Source of the DNA: CAZODA01 sp964578485
Lineage (GTDB): Bacteria; Bacteroidota; Bacteroidia; Bacteroidales; Marinilabiliaceae
NCBI GenBank assembly: GCA_964578485.1
Contig: CAZODA010000024.1
Location: 1-44,451 of the forward strand
Length of the DNA stretch: 44,451 nucleotides
Direction: 5' to 3'
The notes under the pieces are model-generated. The model did not search any database, was not told the origin of the DNA, and saw only the letters and a program-made list of their open reading frames with translations. Position 1 is the stretch's first letter; each line of letters starts with the position of its first letter. Shown here one piece after another: positions 33,689-42,214 of the stretch. A program made the position numbers and the translations under genes.

Positions 33689-34075
33689 TTAATATAAAGT
33701 AAGAAGTTTATCAACTGCTGATTTTAAAAAGTCACGATCAAAATAATCATTATCAATTATTTCACGTTTCCAAACAATAATATCCAAATCTATCACCCTG
33801 GGACCATACTTGGGAAGTGTGCGATCACGTCCTAATTGATTTTCAATTTTTTTTAAAATATCCTGAACCTCATCAAAATTATTGGAAGTTAAAAGCAACA
33901 CGGCAGCATTTAAAAAATCTGCCTGATCGATAATACCAATAGGCTTCGTTTTTTGTAAATCTGTTACAGCAACCAGGGTGAAATATGATTTCAACAATTC
34001 AAGCGCCTTTTGAATATTCTTTTCCGAATCAATATTGGATCCTATACCTATGATAGTATGTATGAATAAAGACAT
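33689..34075 (-). CDS. folK: Short HPPK (hydroxymethyl-dihydropterin pyrophosphokinase)
   Basis: Transfers pyrophosphate from ATP to 6-hydroxymethyl-7,8-dihydropterin in folate synthesis. The core is recognisable: GIGSN (10-14), FLNAAV (54-59) with pterin-binding Asn56, GRDR (82-85), and GPRVIDLDI (91-99) with metal-binding Asp96 and Asp98. At 128 residues it is shorter than the usual roughly 160, and the PHP...RxFVLxPL segment after the Asp motif is replaced by a divergent tail (DNDYFDRDFLKSAVDKLL). The ends are clean, so this is not a frameshift. It may be a compact or altered HPPK. It lies 2 nt after the FolX-like gene, third in a tight operon. Confidence 0.85.
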   Translation of the reverse strand: MSLFIHTIIGIGSNIDSEKNIQKALELLKSYFTLVAVTDLQKTKPIGIIDQADFLNAAVLLLTSNNFDEVQDILKKIENQLGRDRTLPKYGPRVIDLDIIVWKREIIDNDYFDRDFLKSAVDKLLTLY

Positions 34076-34077
34076 AT

Positions 34078-34431
34078 TTAATCCCTTGAACGGCTAAGAG
34101 TAAAAGATACGCTTTTTGAAAATCTGAGTGCATTGGGCTTGTCAACTTCAATTGTAACCTTCTTAACCCGCGGTATAGACAAAATATATTCAGCCACCTT
34201 ATCTGCTATCCTTTCCAACAAATTAAATCTATCATTCTCAACAAGATTTATTACTTCCTTGCATATCGTCCGATAATTAAGTGAACTTTCAGGCAGATCG
34301 GTCTTCTCCTCACCCTGAAGTTCAAAATAAATAAAGATATTAAGTAATATATCCTGCAATTTCCCAACTTCATGCTTGTTGAAGCCTACCTCAGTACGTA
34401 ACAAAAGATTTTTAATAGTAATAACAGCCAT
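34078..34431 (-). CDS. folX: FolX/FolB-family pterin enzyme (FolX-like)
   Basis: A 117-residue tunnelling-fold protein of the dihydroneopterin aldolase/epimerase family. LLER (71-74) supplies the conserved Glu73, DKPNAL (97-102) the conserved Lys98, and LNYRT (51-55) the Tyr. Several stretches recall E. coli FolX (dihydroneopterin-triphosphate 2'-epimerase) more than FolB: IKNLLLRT (6-13), SLNYRT followed by VENDRFNLLE (64-73), and a C-terminal ALRFSKSVSFTLS. FolX would convert dihydroneopterin triphosphate to the monapterin form; FolB would release glycolaldehyde to give hydroxymethyl-dihydropterin. The neighbour upstream is a FolM-type reductase (1 nt apart), which fits a FolX role, while folK downstream fits FolB. 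The comparison is from memory, so an aldolase role stays open. Confidence 0.8.
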   Translation of the reverse strand: MAVITIKNLLLRTEVGFNKHEVGKLQDILLNIFIYFELQGEEKTDLPESSLNYRTICKEVINLVENDRFNLLERIADKVAEYILSIPRVKKVTIEVDKPNALRFSKSVSFTLSRSRD

Positions 34432-34432
34432 A

Positions 34433-35158
34433 CTAAAAATTTAAATGAGCACCCGAATCGCAATATATAACCTGACCTGTTATGGAGCTATTGCTCACTA
34501 AAAAATAAACACTTTCAGATAAATTTTCAAGTTTAACTACCCTTTTTAAAGGACTTTGATTTGCAATATGCTGCAAATAGTCTTCATCCTTCCCCGGGGG
34601 TGGCAAAACAGCTCCGGGAGCAACAGCATTGACACGAATGTCAGGAGCCCATTCGAAAGCTGCCATCATAGTAAGATCACGTAAAGATTTTTTGGATAAT
34701 AAATAAGCTGCATGAAAAGTATCAAAACTATCAACCTTAGTATCCAAAATATTAATAATACATCCTTTACCAAAAGAAGCACGAAAACCCTGCATCAAAT
34801 AAAAAGGTGTTTCTAAATTTATCCTGAAATGTAAATCCCATATCTTTGACGTGCTAGAATGCAAATCACCGGATTTAAATATAGAAGCATTATTTATTAA
34901 AGCATCTAAACGGTCAATACCATCAGGTAGTTTGTAAATCAACCTTTGCACACTTTCAATACTATTTGATAAATCGCACTGAATAATAGGAAACTTCTGA
35001 GTAGGATAAGAAGCTTTTAAATGATTCGACAATTCTAATGCAGCATCAGAACTGTGATTATAGTGAATAACTATATTCCAACCACGAGCACTGAAATACT
35101 CAGCAAATCCTTTTCCTATCCTGCGAGAAGCGCCGGTAATCAATACAGTCTGAGCCAT
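34433..35158 (-). CDS. folM: PTR1/FolM-type pteridine reductase (SDR family)
   Basis: Short-chain dehydrogenase of 241 aa. The NADPH motif TGASRRIGKG (8-17) carries the RR typical of pteridine reductases, and NNASIF (89-94) the NNAS block. The catalytic Ser of ordinary SDRs is replaced by Asp139, 13 residues before Tyr152 of the YxxxK pair (Tyr152, Lys156). Leishmania PTR1 has the same Asp with the same 13-residue spacing, and E. coli FolM also carries an Asp. Such enzymes reduce dihydropterins such as dihydromonapterin, and weakly dihydrofolate. PGAVLPP (181-187) closes the substrate loop. It is the first gene of a three-gene run with FolX-like and HPPK proteins, 1 and 2 nt apart, which strongly supports a pterin substrate. 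A generic SDR is the alternative. Confidence 0.85.
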   Translation of the reverse strand: MAQTVLITGASRRIGKGFAEYFSARGWNIVIHYNHSSDAALELSNHLKASYPTQKFPIIQCDLSNSIESVQRLIYKLPDGIDRLDALINNASIFKSGDLHSSTSKIWDLHFRINLETPFYLMQGFRASFGKGCIINILDTKVDSFDTFHAAYLLSKKSLRDLTMMAAFEWAPDIRVNAVAPGAVLPPPGKDEDYLQHIANQSPLKRVVKLENLSESVYFLVSNSSITGQVIYCDSGAHLNF

Positions 35159-35356
35159 AACAGAAAAACATTTTAACTCTATATAATAAATATAGATAGT
35201 AAATAAATAATCGATGATAGATGCAAATTATTAAAATATAAGCCGAAATGCAACAGCCGATTTTGATTTCGAAATCAAAACCGACTGCATACTCATTTAT
35301 TAAATCTGTTTTAAGTATTTTAGGACTGATTTACCTGATTAACCTAATAAAAAAAA

Positions 35357-35875
35357 TTAAAACCCGTATCCACCTTCACTATCAGCAAGCATCTTTTGTA
35401 GCTTTTTACGTGTAAAGAAGATTCGACTTTTAACCGTACCGATAGGCAAATCAAGATGTTCAGCTATTTCTTTGTACTTATAACCATCGGTGTGCATTTT
35501 AAAGGGAATCCGAAAATCATCATCTAATTTATTGATATAGCCATTCATCTCCACAACACTATGAACCATTTCAGGAGTTTCCGATGCAAAATTAGTACTA
35601 TATGCCGACCTCATAGCATCATCATTACCATCAAAAGTATTACGTGTTTTTTGATTTCGACGATAATTGTTGATAAAGGTGTTTTTCATGATTGTAAAAA
35701 CCCAAGCTTTAAAATTAGTATTGGCAGTAAACTGCTTTTGATAAGTCAAAGCTTTAAGAGTTGTCTCCTGAAGTAAATCACGAGCATCCTCATCATTTGC
35801 GGTTAATCTGAGCGCAAAATAATGCAACCTTTCTTGAAGATTTAAAAGGTGATCATTGAATTGTAACGTTGTCAT
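35357..35875 (-). CDS. ECF-type RNA polymerase sigma factor
   Basis: A 172-residue sigma-70 family protein with only regions 2 and 4. Region 2 spans about 10-75, with DEDARDLLQET (28-38) for core binding and KAWVFTIMKNTFINNYR for -10 recognition. Region 4 spans about 105-162, with YKEIAEHLDLPIGTVKSRIFFTRKKL as its helix-turn-helix. No anti-sigma gene adjoins it; upstream lies a 338-bp gap and downstream (198-bp gap) the unrelated folM operon. Its own promoter (35905-35936) fits the housekeeping consensus, so it does not look autoregulated. Stand-alone ECF factors of this kind are widespread in the phylum; the regulon cannot be told from sequence. Confidence 0.94.
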   Translation of the reverse strand: MTTLQFNDHLLNLQERLHYFALRLTANDEDARDLLQETTLKALTYQKQFTANTNFKAWVFTIMKNTFINNYRRNQKTRNTFDGNDDAMRSAYSTNFASETPEMVHSVVEMNGYINKLDDDFRIPFKMHTDGYKYKEIAEHLDLPIGTVKSRIFFTRKKLQKMLADSEGGYGF

Positions 35876-35904
35876 AACAATAGGTTTTTAGATATTTTGT
35901 ATAA

Positions 35905-35936
35905 CAAAATTATATAATCAATAAACAGAATGCAAA
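35905..35936 (-). promoter_or_regulatory. Primary sigma promoter TTTG-N20-TAATTTTG for the ECF sigma gene
   Basis: On the minus strand TTTG (35936-35933) and TAATTTTG (35912-35905) are exactly 20 nt apart, a full consensus match. The -7 box ends 29 nt before the ATG. Confidence 0.8.
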
Positions 35937-36140
35937 TAATTAGTCAGTTATTTTCGGCGTATTTAGAATGATTCTACATAGTAAACGACCTATCTCGCTT
36001 ATTAATAACGATTTACAAGATAGCTTAAAAAAACTTAAATAATTTTGAACAAAATAGCGTTAAACACAACAAAAATACAAAAGCCTTGAAACACAAGTCA
36101 TTATGATATTTAGGTACTTCTTTGCATGATTAGGTTTTGG

Positions 36141-36187
36141 GTAATTAGTAAATTAGTAGATTAGTTAATTAGTTGATGTGATGAATT
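36141..36187. repeat. Degenerate attagtagattag repeat, second site
   Basis: gtaattagtaaattagtaga and the following ttagttaattagttgatgtg repeat the same words as 61-137, including the gatgtgatga element shared by both sites. It is non-coding and ends 27 bp before the glycosyltransferase stop codon. Confidence 0.7.
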
Positions 36188-36213
36188 TGCAATTATGACA
36201 GTATAAGAACTGA

Positions 36214-37392
36214 TTATTTCAAAGACAGCATCTGCGTATTACGAGTAGCTGATATAGGAAATAAAATTAAGGATTTATCGGTCGGCAACCATAAGAAGCC
36301 TTTAAATTTATCATTAACTTTATTTATATAAACAATAGCTTCTGAAGGTTTTACTTTGGATGAATCAATTATCAGAAATGAATCCGGATATTTTAGAATC
36401 GCATCATTAAGATATATAGTACCAAGTGATAAACCATTAATTACCTTATTTGGGATAGCAGTGAGACTTGATTCTGATGAAACAAGATTTAAATAGTTTC
36501 CATTCAAGGGAAAAACCGATTTTTCCACAACAAAGAGCTTTTTAACATTTAATAATAGGGCTGTTATTTTAGCAAATAGCCATGTAAAAAAACGCACTAC
36601 TTTTCTAAAAAAGCGATCCTTTCCTGATCTAAAGTGGATATCATAAAATATATCCATTGCTTCATAGAATATTTTTACATAAGCAGCATTACGTATAGTA
36701 CTTTCACCTTTAAAATGAACTATGGTAATTTGTGGGTTATAAAACACTTTATAGCCGGCAGATTTTATACGCCAGGACAAATCTATGTCTTCGCCATACA
36801 TAAAAAATCGTTCATCAAAACCGCCATATTTCTTAATAACTTCGGCATCAAACACCATAAAAGCACCTGCTAAAATTTCAATTTCATTAACTTCCTCCGG
36901 TGAAAGATGTCCAAGATAATACCTTGCAAAAGTTTTTGATCGTGGAAATAAAGCTGATAATCCCATCATTCGATAAGCAGAACGTAATAAGGTCGGCAGA
37001 CCACGTTTTGATTCGGGTAGAAATTTACCATTACCATCGATCATCTTCACCCCCATTGCACCACAATCAGGATGCTCTCTCATAAAATCAAGCACCAGAT
37101 CACAAATATTTTCAGGTACTATGGTATCGGGGTTAAGCATAAGAAAATAACGTCCGTTTGAATCAGCCATTCCTTGATTACAGGCCTTTCCAAATCCCAC
37201 ATTTTTGGTGTTATGAATTATTCTGACTTCGGGGTAATATTGTTCAATTAACTTGGTAGTACCGTCTGTGCTGTTATTATCAACAATAATAACTTCAAGT
37301 CTATCGTCATGATAATACAACAAAGAATCAAGACACATCCTTATAAAGGGAACAGAATTATATGTTACAATAACAACTGATAACAAAGGCAT
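36214..37392 (-). CDS. Family 2 glycosyltransferase (rhamnosyltransferase-like)
   Basis: GT-A fold glycosyltransferase of 392 aa. VVIVTYNS (6-13) starts the nucleotide-sugar domain, VDNNSTDGT (37-45) binds the nucleotide, and LNPDTIVP (86-93) carries the metal-binding Asp in place of DxD. GEDIDLSWR (near 210) supplies the catalytic-base region, and FDERFFMYG precedes it as in WbbL-type rhamnosyltransferases. A hydrophobic stretch near 265-285 could touch the membrane. The last 100 residues are unassigned. The product is probably an envelope glycan (LPS O-chain or exopolysaccharide); acceptor unknown. It begins 15 nt after tex and appears to ride in the DEAD-helicase/tex operon. Confidence 0.88.
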   Translation of the reverse strand: MPLLSVVIVTYNSVPFIRMCLDSLLYYHDDRLEVIIVDNNSTDGTTKLIEQYYPEVRIIHNTKNVGFGKACNQGMADSNGRYFLMLNPDTIVPENICDLVLDFMREHPDCGAMGVKMIDGNGKFLPESKRGLPTLLRSAYRMMGLSALFPRSKTFARYYLGHLSPEEVNEIEILAGAFMVFDAEVIKKYGGFDERFFMYGEDIDLSWRIKSAGYKVFYNPQITIVHFKGESTIRNAAYVKIFYEAMDIFYDIHFRSGKDRFFRKVVRFFTWLFAKITALLLNVKKLFVVEKSVFPLNGNYLNLVSSESSLTAIPNKVINGLSLGTIYLNDAILKYPDSFLIIDSSKVKPSEAIVYINKVNDKFKGFLWLPTDKSLILFPISATRNTQMLSLK

Positions 37393-37407
37393 CTTGAAAA
37401 TATATTA

Positions 37408-39522
37408 TTAAATCCTCATTGTTAGTTGAATTCTTTTCCTTTGAACATCAACTTCAAGAACTTTTACTTCAACATGTTGATTAAGGCTTACTATATCATT
37501 AGGATCAGAAACGAATTTATCGGCAAGCTGACTAATATGTACAAGTCCATCTTGTCCAACACCTACATCCACAAAGGCACCAAAATTAGTAATATTTGAC
37601 ACTATCCCGGGCAAAAGCATCCCGGCTTTTAAATCTTCAATTGTATAAACATCAGGAGAGAATTCAAAAACCTTAATAATTTGTCGCGGATCTCTTCCAG
37701 GTTTTTCCAACTCTTCAATTATGTCAAGTAAAGTAGGCATGCCTGTTTTTTCAGTTACATAATTCTCCAAATTAATTTTGTTTCGTAATGTTGAATCGTG
37801 TAATAAATCATTTACACTGCAATTTAAATCTGAAGCCATCTTTTCAACAATTGAATATGACTCAGGATGTACTGCTGAATTATCAAGAGGGTTAATACCA
37901 CCTTCTATACGTAAAAAACCGGCACATTGCTCAAAAGTTACAGGTCCCAGGCGTGCAACCTTCTTAAGGTCAGATCTTGAACTAAAAGCACCATTTTCAT
38001 TTCTATAATCAACAATATTCTTTGCAAGTACGGGTGATAATCCCGAAATATAGCTTAACAAATGATAACTGGCAGTATTCAATTCAACGCCTACCTGATT
38101 AACACATGATTCAACAACTTGGCCGAGGGAGCTTTTTAGCTGGTTCTGATTAACATCATGTTGATATTGCCCAACTCCTATAGATTTCGGATCAATTTTT
38201 ACAAGTTCTGCAAGAGGATCCATAAGTCTTCTACCAATAGATACTGCTCCTCTAACAGTAACATCAAAATCAGGAAACTCGTCACGTGCAGTTTTGCTGG
38301 CGCTATAAACAGAAGCACCATCTTCACTAACAACAAAAACCCGGATATTCTGCTTAAAATGAATTTTTCGTATGAAGGCTTCTGTTTCTCTTGAAGCAGT
38401 ACCATTTCCAATAGCTATAACTTCAGTTTTATATGCTTCAACAAGGGTTTCAATTTTACGAGCTGCTTGTTTTAACTCTTTCTGTGGCGGATGAGGATAA
38501 ATTGTTTCATTATGTAATAGCTGCCCTTGAGCATCAAGACATACCACTTTGCAACCGGTACGAAAACCGGGATCAATAGCCATTACTCTTTTTTGTCCTA
38601 AGGGTGGAGCCAACAACAATTGGCGTAAATTTGTAGCAAATACCTTTATTGCTTCCATCTCTGCAATAGTACGACTGGCAGCTGCCACCTCATTTTCAAT
38701 TGAAGGAGCAAGCAAACGTTTATAGCTATCCTCCAAAGCATATTTCACTTCATCAGACAAACTATTGCGCCCTTTAACAAATAAGGGCATTAAACGTTCT
38801 AAGGCAATTTCATTATCGGGAGTTATTGACACTTTCAAAAAACCTTCTTTTTCACCTCTTCTAATTGCCAATAAGCGATGAGAACGACATTTACGAAGGG
38901 GCTCATTATATTCGAAATAATCAAGATATTTTATTGCCTCAGCTTCTTTATTCTTAACAACACGGGAACTAATTACTGCATCATCCTCAAAAAGCTGCCT
39001 TATGATATGGCGCGCTTTCAGATCTTCGCTAATCCATTCGGCTATGATATCTCTTGCACCCTGCAAGGCAGTATCTATATCAGCAACTTCATCATTAAGG
39101 TAGGGAGAAACTATATCTTCCAATTGCTTGTCATCCTGCTTAAATATAATTTCGGCCAATGGTTCCAAACCCTTTTCACGTGCCATTACAGCACGTGTTT
39201 TCCTCTTTGGCTTATATGGCAAATAAAGATCCTCCAATTCATTGGCATCCCAGGAATTTTTAATCTTCTCAGCTAACTCATCTGTTAACTGACCAAGTTT
39301 TTCAATGGTATTTAAAATTGTTTCCCTACGACTGTTTATTTCCTGAAGTTGTTGATATCTATCTTTGATATCGCTAATTTTTATCTCATCAAGTGCACCG
39401 GTCATTTCCTTTCTATAGCGACTGATAAAAGGGATGGTAGAACCTTCATCAAGCAATGATATGGTGTTTGTAACCTGATTTAAAGGTATGTTAAGTTCTG
39501 ATGATATTATTTTAGAATACAT
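37408..39522 (-). CDS. tex: Tex-family RNA-binding transcriptional accessory protein
   Basis: Conserved cytosolic nucleic-acid-binding protein, 704 aa. The N-terminal helical Tex domain includes TIPFISRYRKEMTGALDE and YLPYKPKRKTRA. A YqgF/RuvC-like domain follows from about 325 (VMAIDPGFRTGCKV). HhH motifs come next (about 500-570, ISGLSPVLAKNIVDYR), and an S1 RNA-binding domain ends the protein (about 635-704, GIVSNITNFGAFVDVGVGQD). It has been linked to transcription and RNA metabolism; its exact role is not settled. Its ATG directly abuts the stop of the DEAD-box helicase gene (39523), indicating translational coupling of two RNA-handling proteins. Confidence 0.97.
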   Translation of the reverse strand: MYSKIISSELNIPLNQVTNTISLLDEGSTIPFISRYRKEMTGALDEIKISDIKDRYQQLQEINSRRETILNTIEKLGQLTDELAEKIKNSWDANELEDLYLPYKPKRKTRAVMAREKGLEPLAEIIFKQDDKQLEDIVSPYLNDEVADIDTALQGARDIIAEWISEDLKARHIIRQLFEDDAVISSRVVKNKEAEAIKYLDYFEYNEPLRKCRSHRLLAIRRGEKEGFLKVSITPDNEIALERLMPLFVKGRNSLSDEVKYALEDSYKRLLAPSIENEVAAASRTIAEMEAIKVFATNLRQLLLAPPLGQKRVMAIDPGFRTGCKVVCLDAQGQLLHNETIYPHPPQKELKQAARKIETLVEAYKTEVIAIGNGTASRETEAFIRKIHFKQNIRVFVVSEDGASVYSASKTARDEFPDFDVTVRGAVSIGRRLMDPLAELVKIDPKSIGVGQYQHDVNQNQLKSSLGQVVESCVNQVGVELNTASYHLLSYISGLSPVLAKNIVDYRNENGAFSSRSDLKKVARLGPVTFEQCAGFLRIEGGINPLDNSAVHPESYSIVEKMASDLNCSVNDLLHDSTLRNKINLENYVTEKTGMPTLLDIIEELEKPGRDPRQIIKVFEFSPDVYTIEDLKAGMLLPGIVSNITNFGAFVDVGVGQDGLVHISQLADKFVSDPNDIVSLNQHVEVKVLEVDVQRKRIQLTMRI

Positions 39523-40758
39523 TTATGATCTTTTTGTATGATGTTTTCTTTTCTTTCTAAAATTACCCTGTGCTTTCTTTTTACCGTAAGAGGGACGTTC
39601 AGGTTTTGCAAATGGCTTATATTCAGGCCCGGGCTCAAAACCTTCAGGAAGTTGCAACTTATAAACTTCTCTTTCTATAAGTTTTTCTATCACGGCAAAA
39701 CTATATTGATCTCGGTCATTAATAAAAGTGAGAGCAACACCGGTTGTATTAGCTCTTGCAGTACGACCAACCCGATGTACATAATCTTCTGCATCATTGG
39801 GAACATCATAGTTTATCACTAAATCAATACCATCAACATCTATCCCTCTTGAAACAATATCTGTTGCAACAAGGATCTTAACTTTCCTGTTTCTAAAACC
39901 AAGCATAACAGACTCCCTTTCAGACTGATCAAGATCGGAATGAATCGCATCAACCACAAAGTTCAATTGCTTTAAAACTTTAAATATCTCTTTTACTTTA
40001 AGCTTTGTAGAAGCAAAAATTAAAACACTATTTAATTCTTTACCTTTCAATAAATCAACTATTAATGGAACCTTTTGAGAATCCCAAACAAGATAAGCAG
40101 CTTGTAAAATTCCTTCAGCAGGCCGTGATATGGCAATGTTAACTTCAACAGGTGACTTTAAGAGATTTTTTGATAACTCCCTGATTTTAGGAGGCATGGT
40201 AGCAGAATAAAGCAAAGTTTGACGATCTTTAGGTAAGACCTTCACAATTTGCATTATATCATCAAAAAAACCCATATCCAACATACGATCAGCTTCATCA
40301 AGTATTAAATGCTTTAAGGAAGAAAAATTAAAATAATCCATATTTAAATGCTGGATTAAGCGACCGGGGGTGGCAACTACCAAATTAGCACCCGAAATAA
40401 GGGCCTTCTTTTGTTGATCCCATAACTCTGCATCGTTACCACCATAAACAGCTACAGAAGTAACAGGCAAAAAATAAGAAAATCCTTGAATATGCTGATC
40501 AATTTGTATTGCAAGCTCACGAGTGGGCACAAGAATCAATGTAGTAGTTAAGTCTTTTATATTATTAGCTATTTTGTTTAGTATTGGCAACAAAAATGCA
40601 GCTGTTTTTCCGGTACCTGTCTGAGCACAAGCAATTAAATCCTTCCCCTCCATAATAAGGGGTATAGTCTTTTCCTGCACAGCCGTGGCTTCAGTAAAAC
40701 GCATAGCTTCAATACCTCCAAGGACTTCAGGACTAAAACCAAATTCACTAAATTTCAA
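39523..40758 (-). CDS. DEAD-box RNA helicase, RhlE-like
   Basis: ATP-dependent RNA helicase for ribosome assembly or RNA turnover, 411 aa. All core motifs are seen: Q-motif region before ATAVQEKTIP (24-33), motif I AQTGTGKT (45-52), PTREL (78-82), DEAD (154-157), SAT in LLYSATMP, and HRVGRTARA (motif VI). The tail is strongly basic (KKKAQGNFRKKRKHHTKRS), typical of RhlE-type proteins and likely to bind RNA. First gene of a minus-strand operon with tex (0 nt apart) and the glycosyltransferase. Upstream 98 bp contain tattctttg on the minus strand, one base longer than the -7 consensus. Confidence 0.96.
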   Translation of the reverse strand: MKFSEFGFSPEVLGGIEAMRFTEATAVQEKTIPLIMEGKDLIACAQTGTGKTAAFLLPILNKIANNIKDLTTTLILVPTRELAIQIDQHIQGFSYFLPVTSVAVYGGNDAELWDQQKKALISGANLVVATPGRLIQHLNMDYFNFSSLKHLILDEADRMLDMGFFDDIMQIVKVLPKDRQTLLYSATMPPKIRELSKNLLKSPVEVNIAISRPAEGILQAAYLVWDSQKVPLIVDLLKGKELNSVLIFASTKLKVKEIFKVLKQLNFVVDAIHSDLDQSERESVMLGFRNRKVKILVATDIVSRGIDVDGIDLVINYDVPNDAEDYVHRVGRTARANTTGVALTFINDRDQYSFAVIEKLIEREVYKLQLPEGFEPGPEYKPFAKPERPSYGKKKAQGNFRKKRKHHTKRS

Positions 40759-40856
40759 ACTAAATTGTTTTAATTGATAAAAATTTCAATCTTCTTATAA
40801 AATCTCCTAATCGTAGCGCCAAAGAATATCTCTTGTTAATAAAAAGAAATAAATGA

Positions 40857-41456
40857 TTAAGCTAAGATCTTGCGCTTATATTCAGGATTACGTAACATTA
40901 ATTCGTAAAATATACGATAGGCAATCCAAGCATCGGTGGCGGCATAATCAATCTGACCCGGAGTTAGCTCCTCAACTTCCCAATTACTTAATTGTTGCCT
41001 CTTGGAAATACGAACATTTAATAATAAACCTGCCAAAGCTTTTAAGCTAAAAACATCAATTCCAAATGATTTAACAACTTCTTGAATCTCAATAAAACGT
41101 GCAGGTTTAAACCTCGATAAACGAGCTAATCCACGTAAATCATCCTGAATACCAACCCCAACTTTTATAATTTTCGGATTTTCAAGTAAATTAATCAATT
41201 CATCCTGAAAACCAATTTTATTCAAACGAAATAAATAAGCCTTTGAAGCAGTTGAAAGTTGCAAAAGAGAAACAGAATTCTGCATACCTTTCTTAAAAGA
41301 TGGTCGGGTCTCTGTATCAAATCCAAGTATTTTTTCACCATATAATTCAGCAACTATATCGTTAATTAAAAAAGGATCTTCAAGAACTGTTATAGAACCA
41401 TTAAACTGACAAAGAGGCAACTCACTTATTGCTTCCTTACTAATACTACTTTCCAT
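40857..41456 (-). CDS. DEDDy 3'-5' exonuclease (RNase D-like domain)
   Basis: A single-domain 199-residue 3'-5' exonuclease. Motif Exo I is GFDTET (45-50) with Asp47 and Glu49, Exo II is GIQDDLRGL (102-110) with Asp105 or Asp106, and Exo III is YAATD (171-175) with Tyr171 and Asp175, the DEDDy pattern. QLSTASKAYLF is the usual middle strand. It lacks the HRDC domains of full RNase D. The upstream DUF5063 gene is 44 bp away on the same strand, a pairing I recall as frequent in Bacteroidota. The substrate (RNA or DNA) cannot be told. Confidence 0.92.
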   Translation of the reverse strand: MESSISKEAISELPLCQFNGSITVLEDPFLINDIVAELYGEKILGFDTETRPSFKKGMQNSVSLLQLSTASKAYLFRLNKIGFQDELINLLENPKIIKVGVGIQDDLRGLARLSRFKPARFIEIQEVVKSFGIDVFSLKALAGLLLNVRISKRQQLSNWEVEELTPGQIDYAATDAWIAYRIFYELMLRNPEYKRKILA

Positions 41457-41500
41457 TAATTAAATTTATTCATAAATGATTATTATAAAATAATCAATTT

Positions 41501-42142
41501 TTATTCTTCTTTATTATCATCATCATCCCACTCTCTTTGCATTCTGGAAATAAACCAATGTCCGGTTTTTCTTTCTTCCATATTATCCGGATCTTCAGCT
41601 TTATGATAATCACCAAGGTCTTCATTTCCATATCGCACCTGATGTAATGCTCTTAACACATTTACCAAACTCTGCCCCCAATAAGTCTCAAAATGATTTA
41701 TCACTTCTGCTAAAGCATCATTCATAATATCGGTAATTGCTAAGCGATAATTCATTAAAAAATCTTTTATATCCTGATAGATATCAGCCAAATTTTCAGA
41801 TACAGTTGAAGATAAAGGAATATCGCTATGACGCATTTCATCGGTAAAAACTTCTAAATACTCATCAAAACCACCCATCTTCATTTTAAGTTGCAAGCGA
41901 ATTTGATCATACTCCTCTTCTGTTACAAATCTTTCAACAAAGTCATCTAAAATCGGCTCTGTTTTGGGAAGCATATTTGCCTTTAAATATAAGAGAGGAA
42001 GGATTTTAAGAGAAGTGTCTAAGAATTCCTCACGACTTTGTTCTGAAAAACTTTCCAACCAATTACAAAACTCTCTGCCAACTGTAACGAATTCTATTAC
42101 ATTAATTGAATATACCGGATGTTCAAAACTTTCTTCCACCAA
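41501..42142 (-). CDS. DUF5063 protein
   Basis: Predicted cytosolic, mostly helical, acidic protein of 213 aa matching DUF5063 in length and flavour. The N-terminal half has EFVTVGREFCNWLE and LPLLYLKANMLPKTEP; the centre has DIYQDIKDFLMNYR, and the end HFETYWGQSLVNVLRALH followed by a very acidic tail (DDDDNKEE). No catalytic motif is visible and the function is unknown. It has its own promoter (42215-42246) and is followed 44 bp later by the DEDDy exonuclease, so the two are likely co-expressed. The acidic helical character would suit a regulatory or scaffold partner; that is only inference. Confidence 0.82.
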   Translation of the reverse strand: MVEESFEHPVYSINVIEFVTVGREFCNWLESFSEQSREEFLDTSLKILPLLYLKANMLPKTEPILDDFVERFVTEEEYDQIRLQLKMKMGGFDEYLEVFTDEMRHSDIPLSSTVSENLADIYQDIKDFLMNYRLAITDIMNDALAEVINHFETYWGQSLVNVLRALHQVRYGNEDLGDYHKAEDPDNMEERKTGHWFISRMQREWDDDDNKEE

Positions 42143-42214
42143 ATTAGTAATTACTTTTTATTTAGCCTGACTTATTTTTGATAATCAACTGCAAAATTTG
42201 CAGGACTCACATTG

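Larger units (their letters stand above)
35876..36213. other. 338-bp intergenic region between the ECF sigma and glycosyltransferase genes
   Basis: It holds the ECF sigma promoter (35905-35936), AT-rich sequence with no ORF, and a degenerate attagt repeat (36141-36187) next to the glycosyltransferase stop. I see no terminator hairpin with a T-run. Confidence 0.65.
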
